From positions 1 through 25,359 of the forward strand of contig JABHFC010000110.1 of the NCBI GenBank assembly GCA_018676275.1: a DNA stretch of 25,359 nt, given 5' to 3'. The translations under genes and the position numbers were made by a program. This DNA is from Gammaproteobacteria bacterium. GTDB taxonomy: Bacteria > Pseudomonadota > Gammaproteobacteria > Eutrophobiales > Eutrophobiaceae. The number at the start of each line of letters is the position of its first letter. The first letter of the stretch is position 1. Shown here one piece after another: positions 7,293-15,013 of the stretch. Below the pieces are notes generated by a model. The model ran no database searches. It was not told the DNA's origin and was given only the letters and a program-made list of their open reading frames with translations.

Positions 7293-9602
7293 TTAACGTC
7301 CTTTGGATTTCAAGGCATCCAGTATTTTTTCCGGTGTCATTGGTGGATCTATCCTTACTCCAAGAGCATTATAAACAGCGCTTGAAATAGCGATTGGTAC
7401 AGCACATGTTACACCTTCACCAATACCTTTGGCGCCAAAGGGCCCGTCTTCATCGTAGACTTCTCCAAAATATATTTCAGGATCCGGCATATCCATCGGT
7501 CCCACAACTTTGTAATCCATGAAATTTGGATTAAGTATGGCACCCGTTTCATCATCGAATACCAGGTTCTCGGTAGTGCATAAACCCATGGACTGATAAT
7601 AACCACCGGCTACCTGATTTTCACACACGGCGGGATTCACCACCGTACCACTATCATGATAGGCAACGAACTTAATAACTTTCATCTGAGCGGTTCGGGT
7701 ATCAATTTCTATTTCAGCAAAGTCCGCCATCATCATTTTACCTGCCTTATGAAATTCAACGCCCTTTGAGGCACTTCCAATTACTTCGGGTGCTGCTAGG
7801 TATTCGTAAATAGGTTTACTCATCAGTTCTTTCAGTTCAATGCCGACATCCTCTGTACCTTTGACATAGATACGACGATTCTTTATATCCAAATCCTCTG
7901 GATTAGCTTCAAGCTCCTTTGCAGCAAATTCCAGTAGCTGTTCTTTTGCGTGTTCTGCGGCCGCCTTCGTTGCCCTGGACACCATGTGCATACCATTGCT
8001 GCCGAAAGTTACCATCGTATGACCGACGACTTCTGTGTCACCATCAACAACGTTAATATCTTCCAGTTCCACACCCATTACTTCGGCTGCCACCATTGCC
8101 TGTGTTGTATCACCACCCTGCCCCATCCTGCCTATACCTGTGGTGAGAACCATGGTGCCATCCGGATTGACCTTTAGTGTAATACCATTGAAACCAAAGA
8201 AAGCCAGCCCGCTAATATGGGTAGAAATACCCATACCCACACCACGTATTTTATGACCATCAACAGATGATGGTTTACCCCAGCCTTTCCATTTATCCTT
8301 CCAGCCGATTTTTTCTGCACCTTTGCTGATACATTCCGCCAAACCGGAACTGGTCAATTCAACTTCAGGTGTTTTATTGAAAAGCAACTTTGCAAACAAG
8401 ACCTCCTGCGAAGTATGACAAATGTCTCCAGTTTGCCAATGATTCTTCAGGCGAAATTCGACCGGATCCATACCAATTTTTTCCGCCGCCATATCAATGG
8501 TCTGTTCCATTGCGTAAGCCAGGGTCAGATCCCCCACCCCACGCATACACCCGGCAGGTAAAAGATTCGTCGCAACTCCAATGAATTCGGCACGACCATG
8601 TTTGGTTGTATAAATATCGGCTACCGATTGATAGGGATCGAATTTATTTCCATAGGCTCCATTATCCATTAGGTGACGATACGATTGAGAGACCATAGTG
8701 CCGTCTTTCTTTATACCTATTTTTGCATCTATCAGTGGTTTCTCCCTACGCTTGACTGTCGTCATTACTTCATCGCGGGTTAGTATCAATCGTACAGGTC
8801 GTTTTGCCTTTCTTGCTAGCGCAACAGCAAGAAACATAAAGTTGTTGCCCCACCATAAGCCAAACGAGCCACCCGTCGGAGTGCTGTGCACTCTTACTTT
8901 GTTAGGGGAGAGTTCAAAAAATTCCGTAACTGCATCCCGAATCCAGAACAGTGCCTGTGTAGATGTCCATATGGAAACCTTGTCTCCTTCCCAATGGGCC
9001 ATGCAGGAATTTCTGTCCAGCGGAGCATGCTGCTGGTTACCCATCGTAATCCGGTTTTCAATAATATGATCCGCTTCCTTAAAACCTTCCTCAATGTCAC
9101 CCCATTCAAAAACTGATGGATCCAGAGCATTTGGTCCCCACGGGTGTACTTGTGGCGCACCAGGTTTGATAGATTCCTCCATATCAAATATCGCAGGTAG
9201 TTCTTCGTACTCAACTTCAATCAGCTTGATCGCTTCCTTTGCAACGTCTTCATCAATTGCAGATACCACCGCCACTTCATCGCCAACATAACAAACTTCC
9301 TGCGATATCATTGGACCACGGAAATTGAAACTAAAATCGTGCCATGGTGAATTGCAGGTCTTTTTCTTGCCGGTAATTTCATCTTTGTGAGTAATAACCG
9401 CACTGACACCAGGTAAGGCTTCTGCGGCGGATGTATCTATATGTACGACCTTTGCATGTGCGTAAGGGCTGCGGAGAACTTTGGCATAATGCATGCGTTG
9501 CAAAGGCGGTATATCACCTGCGTATTTTAATCTACCGGTAACTTTCTCGTAGCCATCAATCAGCGGCAGGCTTTTACCAATTATAGAGGTTTCGTCTCTC
9601 AT
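7293..9602 (-). CDS. Molybdopterin-binding (large) subunit of a xanthine dehydrogenase/CoxL-family hydroxylase
   Basis: The 769-residue protein has the usual length. Visible elements are the N-terminal ald_xan_dh_C domain (GYEKVTGRLKYAGDIPP), TGGSFGLWWG at about 244-252 (usually GGGFG.K), the active-site loop GCMRGVGD at 351-358, GRMGQGG for cofactor contact, and the catalytic Glu E729 in KGIGEG. The loop lacks the Cys of form-I CO dehydrogenase (CSFR), so this is a hydroxylase rather than a CO oxidiser. It should insert an oxygen from water into a C-H bond of an aromatic, N-heterocyclic or acyl-CoA substrate. AAGGAG lies only three bases before the ATG at 9605 but six before the ATG at 9602, so I chose 9602. 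The first ATG overlaps the stop of the 2Fe-2S gene by one base, indicating coupling. Confidence 0.93.
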   Translation of the reverse strand: MRDETSIIGKSLPLIDGYEKVTGRLKYAGDIPPLQRMHYAKVLRSPYAHAKVVHIDTSAAEALPGVSAVITHKDEITGKKKTCNSPWHDFSFNFRGPMISQEVCYVGDEVAVVSAIDEDVAKEAIKLIEVEYEELPAIFDMEESIKPGAPQVHPWGPNALDPSVFEWGDIEEGFKEADHIIENRITMGNQQHAPLDRNSCMAHWEGDKVSIWTSTQALFWIRDAVTEFFELSPNKVRVHSTPTGGSFGLWWGNNFMFLAVALARKAKRPVRLILTRDEVMTTVKRREKPLIDAKIGIKKDGTMVSQSYRHLMDNGAYGNKFDPYQSVADIYTTKHGRAEFIGVATNLLPAGCMRGVGDLTLAYAMEQTIDMAAEKIGMDPVEFRLKNHWQTGDICHTSQEVLFAKLLFNKTPEVELTSSGLAECISKGAEKIGWKDKWKGWGKPSSVDGHKIRGVGMGISTHISGLAFFGFNGITLKVNPDGTMVLTTGIGRMGQGGDTTQAMVAAEVMGVELEDINVVDGDTEVVGHTMVTFGSNGMHMVSRATKAAAEHAKEQLLEFAAKELEANPEDLDIKNRRIYVKGTEDVGIELKELMSKPIYEYLAAPEVIGSASKGVEFHKAGKMMMADFAEIEIDTRTAQMKVIKFVAYHDSGTVVNPAVCENQVAGGYYQSMGLCTTENLVFDDETGAILNPNFMDYKVVGPMDMPDPEIYFGEVYDEDGPFGAKGIGEGVTCAVPIAISSAVYNALGVRIDPPMTPEKILDALKSKGR

Positions 9603-9604
9603 CA

Positions 9605-10072
9605 TTAACTCCTTGCGATTTCAGCGGCATTCATTATTGATTTTACAATCCGCACATAAGTTCCACATCGACATAAATGACCCGCAATCGCCTTTCTTAC
9701 CTCAGACTCGGTAGGCTCAGGGTTTTCTTCAAGCAAGGCTTTAGCAGCGATGATCATGCCCGGTGTGCAATAACCGCATTGCATACCATGATCATCAATG
9801 AATGTCTGTTGTAGTGGATGTAATTCATCATCCCCCTCAATTCCTTCAATGGTAGTCCATTCATGTCCCTCTGCATCGACGGCCATCCTCAAACAGGAAA
9901 ATACTGGTTTACCGTCCATCAAAATCGTGCATGAACCACAGGTACCCATTTCACAACCGGTCTTCGTACCCGTTAAGCCGATCTTTTCCCTTATGACATA
10001 GGCAAGTGACCAGTGGGTCTTTACATCTACAGGGCAATCTTCCCCGTTTATTTTTAAATTTATCGAATTCAT
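9605..10072 (-). CDS. 2Fe-2S subunit of the cytoplasmic Mo hydroxylase (CoxS-type)
   Basis: The 155-residue protein has two [2Fe-2S] sites: C40, C45, C48, C60 (TGCEMGTCGSC), then C99, C102, C134, C136 (CGYCTPG and HLCRCGTYVRI). It relays electrons from molybdenum to FAD. The frame is open 69 bases further upstream, but that extension overlaps the FAD-subunit gene and is Arg-rich without family resemblance. The ATG at 10072 follows AGGAG by seven bases and begins MNSINLKING, the normal start for this family. The stop codon overlaps the first ATG of the large subunit by one base. Order FAD, 2Fe-2S, Mo subunit is coxM-S-L-like. Confidence 0.94.
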   Translation of the reverse strand: MNSINLKINGEDCPVDVKTHWSLAYVIREKIGLTGTKTGCEMGTCGSCTILMDGKPVFSCLRMAVDAEGHEWTTIEGIEGDDELHPLQQTFIDDHGMQCGYCTPGMIIAAKALLEENPEPTESEVRKAIAGHLCRCGTYVRIVKSIMNAAEIARS

Positions 10073-10086
10073 TTTAATTCTCCTGT

Positions 10087-10935
10087 TTAGCCCTGTGCGA
10101 TTGCTTTTTTCAAAGCATCTTCGACGCCGCATTTGACCCATAAAGCTCGCAACTCAGAGGAAGCCCGAAAATCATTAATACACTCAACATCGTTCGACGC
10201 TACAGCGGCCTTTTCTATCAATGCCTCATCAATCTTTTGATTAACGAGAATTTCTTCTGCTGCAATTGAACGCTTTGGCACACCCGCCAATGTCGCTGCA
10301 CCTACCGATACTCTTGCTTCTTTACAGGTACCATCATTTTCAAGAGCCAGTCTTACCGCGACATTAACAATGGGCAAGTCAGCAGCGGTCCGCTCGAATT
10401 TACTAAACCCGCCCCTGGCATTTTCTATTGGTTTTGGTAGCTGTACTTCGACAACCATTTCTCCCGTCTCCAGTGCAGTATTCAAATAACCTAAATGGAA
10501 ATCCTGCATGGATACGCTCCTGGTGCCATTACTACCGCCGATAATGATATTCGCGTCGTAGGCAAGTAAGGTTGTCGGCATATCTACCTCTCCGGCAATA
10601 CATACTTCACCACCAATAGTCGCCATATTTCTGACTTCATTGATGTTAAGTTCATTAACGGTCTCGGCAAATATCTTGTAATCGCCACTACTAGTGATTT
10701 CATGATTAAATAATTCATTCAAGGTCGTCGTTGCACCGATCTTTAATGTGTCATCTTCAATCTTGATATAACTCAAACCGAGTTTTTTGATATTGACAAC
10801 TGCCTCCACCTCATCAAACAATTCCTCTCTGTGCCCCATGAAGAAGGTATTGCCTGCAACAGGTATCGCGGCATCACCATATTTGCTTAGTAAAGCGTAA
10901 GCTTCATTTAATTCTGTCGGACTGTAGTATTCCAT
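10087..10935 (-). CDS. FAD-binding (medium) subunit of the Mo hydroxylase (CoxM-type)
   Basis: The 282-residue protein is of typical length. FAD-binding motifs are AGNT at 27-30 (commonly AGGT) and the TIGGE loop at 106-110 (MATIGGEVCIA), followed by a CO-dehydrogenase flavoprotein C-terminal domain from about residue 175. It accepts electrons from the 2Fe-2S subunit and passes them on, to NAD, oxygen or a quinone pool. The start ATG has GAGAG upstream. It ends 14 bases before the 2Fe-2S subunit gene, whose AGGAG lies in that gap, so translation is probably coupled. Together with the next two genes it forms a complete three-subunit enzyme. Confidence 0.92.
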   Translation of the reverse strand: MEYYSPTELNEAYALLSKYGDAAIPVAGNTFFMGHREELFDEVEAVVNIKKLGLSYIKIEDDTLKIGATTTLNELFNHEITSSGDYKIFAETVNELNINEVRNMATIGGEVCIAGEVDMPTTLLAYDANIIIGGSNGTRSVSMQDFHLGYLNTALETGEMVVEVQLPKPIENARGGFSKFERTAADLPIVNVAVRLALENDGTCKEARVSVGAATLAGVPKRSIAAEEILVNQKIDEALIEKAAVASNDVECINDFRASSELRALWVKCGVEDALKKAIAQG

Positions 10936-10982
10936 CGATTTGCTCTCTTGTTATATAGGTTTATCCAACTCGGTAGCCAAAA

Positions 10983-11474
10983 CTAACTACCGGATTCTTT
11001 CCCATCACTGCTAACATCTGTATCTTCCAGCGTATGTTTAATGTTGTCTTCAAACTCCTGAAACAGACTATTCATCTGTCCTGCTGCCACCTTTTCAATA
11101 ATTGCCCCACCAAGGCCTGATGCCTTAACAACGCCAGCAAAAATAATTTTTGTCTCACCAGCTGAAATCGTTTCCAGATCAGTAGTGCCCGTTATAGTCA
11201 ACTTGTAGTGATTTGAACGTTCAAATAATCGACCTTCACCGACAAACTCAGAATGTGTCGGTTCCTGCATTACAACAGCCTTGGTCCTTGCCTTTGCTTT
11301 GCGCGTGGTACGCAGGACTTTTGTTTCCAGCTCCCAGTCAAATTCTGTCTCACTTATTTTAGTAACTTTCTTGCAACCGGGAATGCATAAACTGAATCGT
11401 TCCATATCACTGACCAGGCCCCAGGTATCATTCAGTGTGGCCTTGACATTAATTTCTTTGGTAATTTCGGGCAT
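10983..11474 (-). CDS. CoxG-like SRPBCC protein
   Basis: The protein (163 residues from the ATG at 11474) resembles carbon monoxide dehydrogenase subunit G. It is a START/SRPBCC fold with the N-terminal pattern ...DTWGLVSDMERFSLCIPGCKKV and a C-terminal helix GLGGAIIEKVAAGQMNSLFQEF. In carboxydotrophs CoxG is linked to assembly or membrane attachment of the Cox enzyme; it is not catalytic. A TTG lies one codon before the ATG and either could start translation; AGGA is nine bases from the ATG and six from the TTG. The gene begins four bases after the stop of the C-N hydrolase and precedes the FAD subunit by 47 bases. Its presence supports a dedicated maturation set for the adjoining hydroxylase. 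Confidence 0.87.
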   Translation of the reverse strand: MPEITKEINVKATLNDTWGLVSDMERFSLCIPGCKKVTKISETEFDWELETKVLRTTRKAKARTKAVVMQEPTHSEFVGEGRLFERSNHYKLTITGTTDLETISAGETKIIFAGVVKASGLGGAIIEKVAAGQMNSLFQEFEDNIKHTLEDTDVSSDGKESGS

Positions 11475-11478
11475 CAAA

Positions 11479-12369
11479 TTAATTCCTGTTAGAGTTTAGT
11501 TTTTCAAACTCCGCCATGATCACGTCATCACGGCGTATCTTGTCTATCTGCACGTTGTCACGAAAACGATGCAGTTTTTCGAAACTGAGAGTCGCGCTAA
11601 TCAATTCCTCATCATAACCAGCCTGGGCATAGATGTAATTGAAGCGCGGGAATGAAGGACCAGCTATGGTGCTGTGTCCATAAAATGATTTAGTATTTTC
11701 TTTGCCTACCAGGTTAGCACTGGCGGTGTAGAGTACATTTTCCGTTGCCCGGGCACCGGTTTGCTGTGTGATATATTCAGGTCTGCCTGGCGCGTCCATA
11801 CTCGCAGTGCTATTGAGAATAAGTCGCGCACCTTTTAGCATAAGGATGCGTGCCAACTCAGGAAAATTCCAGAAATCAACGCAGATGAGAACGCCGACAG
11901 GACCAAAACGTGTTTCGAAAACCGGTACTGCATCGCCACCCTTAAAACATTCACTCTCGGTAAACATCGGAGGCCTGCCGAGATGTAATTTCCTGTAAGT
12001 ACCGATCAGCCCTTCAGGCCCTATAAAAGGACAGGCAATGTAGCAAACACTTTTATCTTCACTGTCTCGCTCCGGCATGCCGAAGGTCACATACATATTA
12101 TGCTCAGCGGCTAATTCACAGATAACATCTACAGAAGGACCAGGAATGGTTTCTGCCAGTTCGCTATGAAGAACACGTTTCTCGTCAGCTTCATACCCAC
12201 TCAGGCATAGTTCGGGAAAGACGAGAATATCGACACCCTGTAAGGCACCTTCGACTATGAAGCGTTTTATTTTTTCAAGATTAGCAGCCTTGTCGCCCCA
12301 TATGCTGCGAAAATTCACACAGCCCACGGTGACATGACTGGCATACTTATCATAAGGTGCGGGGATCAT
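11479..12369 (-). CDS. Nitrilase-superfamily carbon-nitrogen hydrolase (amidase / N-carbamoyl-amidase type)
   Basis: The 296-residue protein has the Glu-Lys-Cys triad: E53 (VFPELCLSGYE), K127 (TYRKLHLGRPP) and C163 (GVLICVDFWNFPE). These enzymes hydrolyse amides, ureido groups or nitriles through a Cys thioester in the cytoplasm. The VDFWNFPE context after the Cys is closer to amidase/ureidase branches than to true nitrilases, though I cannot resolve this by eye. It is only 23 bases downstream of a hydantoinase-type gene. That pairing is typical of cyclic-ureide or cyclic-amide breakdown, where the ring opener feeds an N-carbamoyl-amide hydrolase. The ATG at 12369 has no obvious ribosome-binding site, suggesting coupling to the upstream gene. 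Confidence 0.88.
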   Translation of the reverse strand: MIPAPYDKYASHVTVGCVNFRSIWGDKAANLEKIKRFIVEGALQGVDILVFPELCLSGYEADEKRVLHSELAETIPGPSVDVICELAAEHNMYVTFGMPERDSEDKSVCYIACPFIGPEGLIGTYRKLHLGRPPMFTESECFKGGDAVPVFETRFGPVGVLICVDFWNFPELARILMLKGARLILNSTASMDAPGRPEYITQQTGARATENVLYTASANLVGKENTKSFYGHSTIAGPSFPRFNYIYAQAGYDEELISATLSFEKLHRFRDNVQIDKIRRDDVIMAEFEKLNSNRN

Positions 12370-12392
12370 AAAATTAACAAGCCTTTTCGCTA

Positions 12393-13778
12393 TCAGGGCT
12401 GGCGAGCCAGATAATGTGCCTGCCCCGGACGTAGTTCAACCGGTTCGCCATCTTCAACGATAACTTCACCACCGAGAATGGTATGAGTTGGCCAACCCTT
12501 CAAATTCCAGCCATCATAGATGCTCCAGTCAATCGCTGATTTCAGTTTATCAGCGGACACTGTTTGCTCCTTTTCCAGGTCGACAATGACGATATCTGCA
12601 TCACTACCCTCTTCCAGGGAACCTTTCTGAGGGTAGACGCTAAATACTTCGGCGGGATTTTTGCAGCAAACCTTGACGACAGTTTCAATTGGGATGCGCC
12701 CCTTGTTTACACCCTCGCTCAGCATAATGGGCAGGAGCAATTCGGATATATTGCCAAGCCCCATAGGCGCTTCCCAGATATTGTCACCTTTCATCTCCAG
12801 GTTACAGGGAGCAAGATCTGAACCCACGCATTCAATAATACCGTCTCGGATCCCTTCCCACAGTCTGTCGTTAGACGCTTTGTCGCGAATAGGTGGATTT
12901 ACATTTCCACAGGCTGGGTTGGATTCGAATATGGGTGCACCTTCCTCATTATTATGGGTCAGGTACTGTGGACAGGTTTCGCCCGTTACGCGTAAACCTT
13001 CCTTGTGTGCCTGTTCAATAATATCGACGCCTTCAGCAATGGTGATGTGGGGTATATAAAGCGGACAATTCGTGTTTTTTGCCAGATATATAGCGCGATG
13101 CATACATTCAGCCTCTACAAAAGAAGGTCGCGACTCGTTCCACACCTTGTAATCATTTCGCCCCTGCGCAATAAATTCATCACGCAGCATCAGGTGAATA
13201 TCAATATTTTCGCAATGACAGGCTGCCAGCGAATTGCCATCCTGTTTGGCGATCATGCTGAAGCCTTTGAATACCGCGCCGTCGTCGGTCGCAGTTATAC
13301 CAAGTAAATCCGCGTGCGGCCCTTTGTAACCCATATTGAATTTAAAGGAAGTTATGCCTATTTCTTCAGGACAGCTTTGAATATCGTTCGTGGTCGCGGC
13401 GTCAATCACCATCAGGTGCCAGAAGGCATCGACAAAACTTTCTTTATCAAACTGTTCTTTCAAGCCATCAAATTGCTTGATGATGCCGTCTTTAACGACA
13501 AGAACATAAATGCCGAGCGTGGTGACGCCACCACAGGCTGCCGCGCGGCTTTCACTGGCCAGATTATCAAAGGTATTCTCGTAACCCATGTGCGCATGCG
13601 GATCCACAATACCCGGTAGAATATGTTTACCACTGGCATCGATCTCGCGCTTTGCACCTGAAATGCTCCCCGGGGCGCCAATCGCCTGGATTTTCCCCCC
13701 GGATATCGCCAGATCAGCGCTTTTTGTCTCTTCAGGAGTGACTATCTTCCCGCCTTTTATCAATAAATCGCAGCTCAT
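12393..13778 (-). CDS. Dihydropyrimidinase/hydantoinase-type amidohydrolase
   Basis: The 461-residue protein has the length and layout of the D-hydantoinase/dihydropyrimidinase/allantoinase group. Metal ligands are visible: H61 and H63 (GIVDPHAHMG), the probable carboxylated Lys K146 (ITSFKFNMG), H188 (CHCEN), H244 (YIPHITIAEG) and D321 (GSDLAP). The reaction is hydrolytic opening of a cyclic amide or ureide ring in the cytoplasm. Two ATGs lie upstream in frame at 13796 and 13793, but GGAGAG sits exactly seven bases before the ATG at 13778, so that start is preferred; the protein then begins MSCDLLIKGG as family members do. It is the first gene of the minus-strand run that continues into the C-N hydrolase and the Mo hydroxylase. 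No dihydropyrimidine dehydrogenase is nearby, so an ordinary reductive uracil pathway is unlikely. Confidence 0.88.
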   Translation of the reverse strand: MSCDLLIKGGKIVTPEETKSADLAISGGKIQAIGAPGSISGAKREIDASGKHILPGIVDPHAHMGYENTFDNLASESRAAACGGVTTLGIYVLVVKDGIIKQFDGLKEQFDKESFVDAFWHLMVIDAATTNDIQSCPEEIGITSFKFNMGYKGPHADLLGITATDDGAVFKGFSMIAKQDGNSLAACHCENIDIHLMLRDEFIAQGRNDYKVWNESRPSFVEAECMHRAIYLAKNTNCPLYIPHITIAEGVDIIEQAHKEGLRVTGETCPQYLTHNNEEGAPIFESNPACGNVNPPIRDKASNDRLWEGIRDGIIECVGSDLAPCNLEMKGDNIWEAPMGLGNISELLLPIMLSEGVNKGRIPIETVVKVCCKNPAEVFSVYPQKGSLEEGSDADIVIVDLEKEQTVSADKLKSAIDWSIYDGWNLKGWPTHTILGGEVIVEDGEPVELRPGQAHYLARQP

Positions 13779-13785
13779 TTTGTTA

Positions 13786-13791
13786 CTCTCC
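13786..13791 (-). promoter_or_regulatory. Ribosome-binding site that fixes the hydantoinase start
   Basis: GGAGAG read on the minus strand, seven bases (TAACAAA) before the ATG at 13778. The two further-upstream in-frame ATGs have no such site, and the second overlaps this one. Confidence 0.7.
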
Positions 13792-13796
13792 ATCAT

Positions 13797-13997
13797 CTAT
13801 GTTCGGGAATAATCTTCCACCGTATTCGACATGTTTTTCTGGTGCTTCAAATTATAAAAATAGTATAATTATTAATAATTTTATTTGCAATGACAAATTT
13901 AAGTTCTTAATAAACCTGTGTATTAATTCCCAGTCGATTTATTTACAATTTCATTAATTTTCCAAAATGTTACATTATTTTCTAATGCTGGTTACCA
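13797..13997. promoter_or_regulatory. Divergent intergenic region between the hydantoinase operon and the CobW-type gene
   Basis: About 200 very AT-rich bases between divergently read genes, so promoters for both directions must lie here or overlap the first codons. A TATAAT hexamer occurs at 13864-13869 on the plus strand, but I find no good -35 partner at 16-18 bases. No long inverted repeat stands out. Confidence 0.5.
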
Positions 13998-14990
13998 ATG
14001 AATAAAGTCCCCGTCACGATTATCGCAGGTTTCCTCGGCAGCGGTAAAACCACCTTACTGAATCACGTATTAACCAGTGAGCACGGATTGAAAATTGCTG
14101 TACTGGTCAATGATTTTGGTGAAATAAACATCGACTCTCAGCTTATTACTAATGTCGAAGGTGAAACCATTAGCCTCGCCAACGGCTGCGTTTGCTGCAC
14201 TATACGCGATGACCTTGCCAGAGCGGTTAGGGAATTAGTTGATAGTGGGGAAAATTATGAATACATCATTACGGAGACCAGCGGAGTTTCTGAACCTGCC
14301 GCCGCCGTAATGGGCCTGGTAATGCCTCCGGATTTATCAGCAAAGATTCAAATTGATGCGATTATTACCGTTGTCGATGCAGAACAGGTACTTGAGTTAG
14401 AGGGCGAGAGCCTGCATCTTGCCATTGACCAGCTTGAAAGCGCCGACATCGTGGTCATCAACAAAAAAGACCTGGTTGACACAGAAAAGTTGATTGAAGT
14501 AAAAAAATGGATACAAACCCGATCACCCCAGGCAAGGATTGTTGATGCCGAGTATGGACAGGTACCTTTACCTGTTCTGATTAATACTGGCGTTCATAAT
14601 CCACCAGGCGCCCGCAATCACGATGCGCATATTCACGACAAGACATTTTCTACCTGGCACATGAGCGAAAACAGGGCCCTGGTATTCCAGGCGATTTATG
14701 AATTTTTCAAATCTCTGCCCCTTTCAGTTTTTCGCGGTAAGGGCTTCCTTAATCTTGATGAGGTACCCGACCGCCAGGTAGTTGTGCAGATGGTGGGGAA
14801 ACGTGTGACAATTTCCAAAGGTGAAAAATGGGGAGAAAAAGAGCGGAGTTCCGACATTGTACTAATCGCTAACTCAGATGATCACGACCAGGAAAAGATA
14901 GCTGAACAATTCAAATCCTGTCTTGCCACCGGCGCTGCACGAGCACCGAACCGTCTGGCTGATGCAGTAATAGAAATACTGCGCGCGTGA
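13998..14990 (+). CDS. COG0523 (CobW/P47K) family metal-chaperone GTPase
   Basis: The 330-residue protein has Walker A GFLGSGKTT at 11-19, the metal-binding CxCC motif at 64-67 (GCVCCTI), the switch region ETSGVSEP near 93-100, and NKKD at 155-158 for guanine recognition. A CobW C-terminal domain begins near residue 215, preceded by a short His cluster (HNPPGARNHDAHIHD). These GTPases load or traffic zinc, iron or cobalt, and some activate a specific neighbour metalloenzyme such as nitrile hydratase. The gene is read divergently from the hydantoinase, a metal-dependent enzyme, so metal delivery to it is a possible role. No Zur-type site is evident upstream. Confidence 0.92.
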   Translation: MNKVPVTIIAGFLGSGKTTLLNHVLTSEHGLKIAVLVNDFGEINIDSQLITNVEGETISLANGCVCCTIRDDLARAVRELVDSGENYEYIITETSGVSEPAAAVMGLVMPPDLSAKIQIDAIITVVDAEQVLELEGESLHLAIDQLESADIVVINKKDLVDTEKLIEVKKWIQTRSPQARIVDAEYGQVPLPVLINTGVHNPPGARNHDAHIHDKTFSTWHMSENRALVFQAIYEFFKSLPLSVFRGKGFLNLDEVPDRQVVVQMVGKRVTISKGEKWGEKERSSDIVLIANSDDHDQEKIAEQFKSCLATGAARAPNRLADAVIEILRA

Positions 14991-15013
14991 TAATCAATCC
15001 CTACATTAACTAG

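Noticed and set aside
10073..10141. Upstream extension of the CoxS-type protein
   Set aside because: Overlaps the FAD-subunit gene and is Arg-rich without similarity; the ATG at 10072 has an ideal ribosome-binding site.
7293..10935. Carbon monoxide dehydrogenase
   Set aside because: CoxG/M/S/L-like layout fits, but the large subunit lacks the CSFR-type active-site loop of form-I CO dehydrogenase.
12661..13059. 132-codon plus-strand frame opposite the hydantoinase gene
   Set aside because: Antisense shadow; the other strand encodes all metal ligands of a known family.
11479..13778. Ordinary reductive uracil/thymine degradation
   Set aside because: No dihydropyrimidine dehydrogenase, aminotransferase or uracil permease in the window; a Mo hydroxylase is fused to the operon instead.
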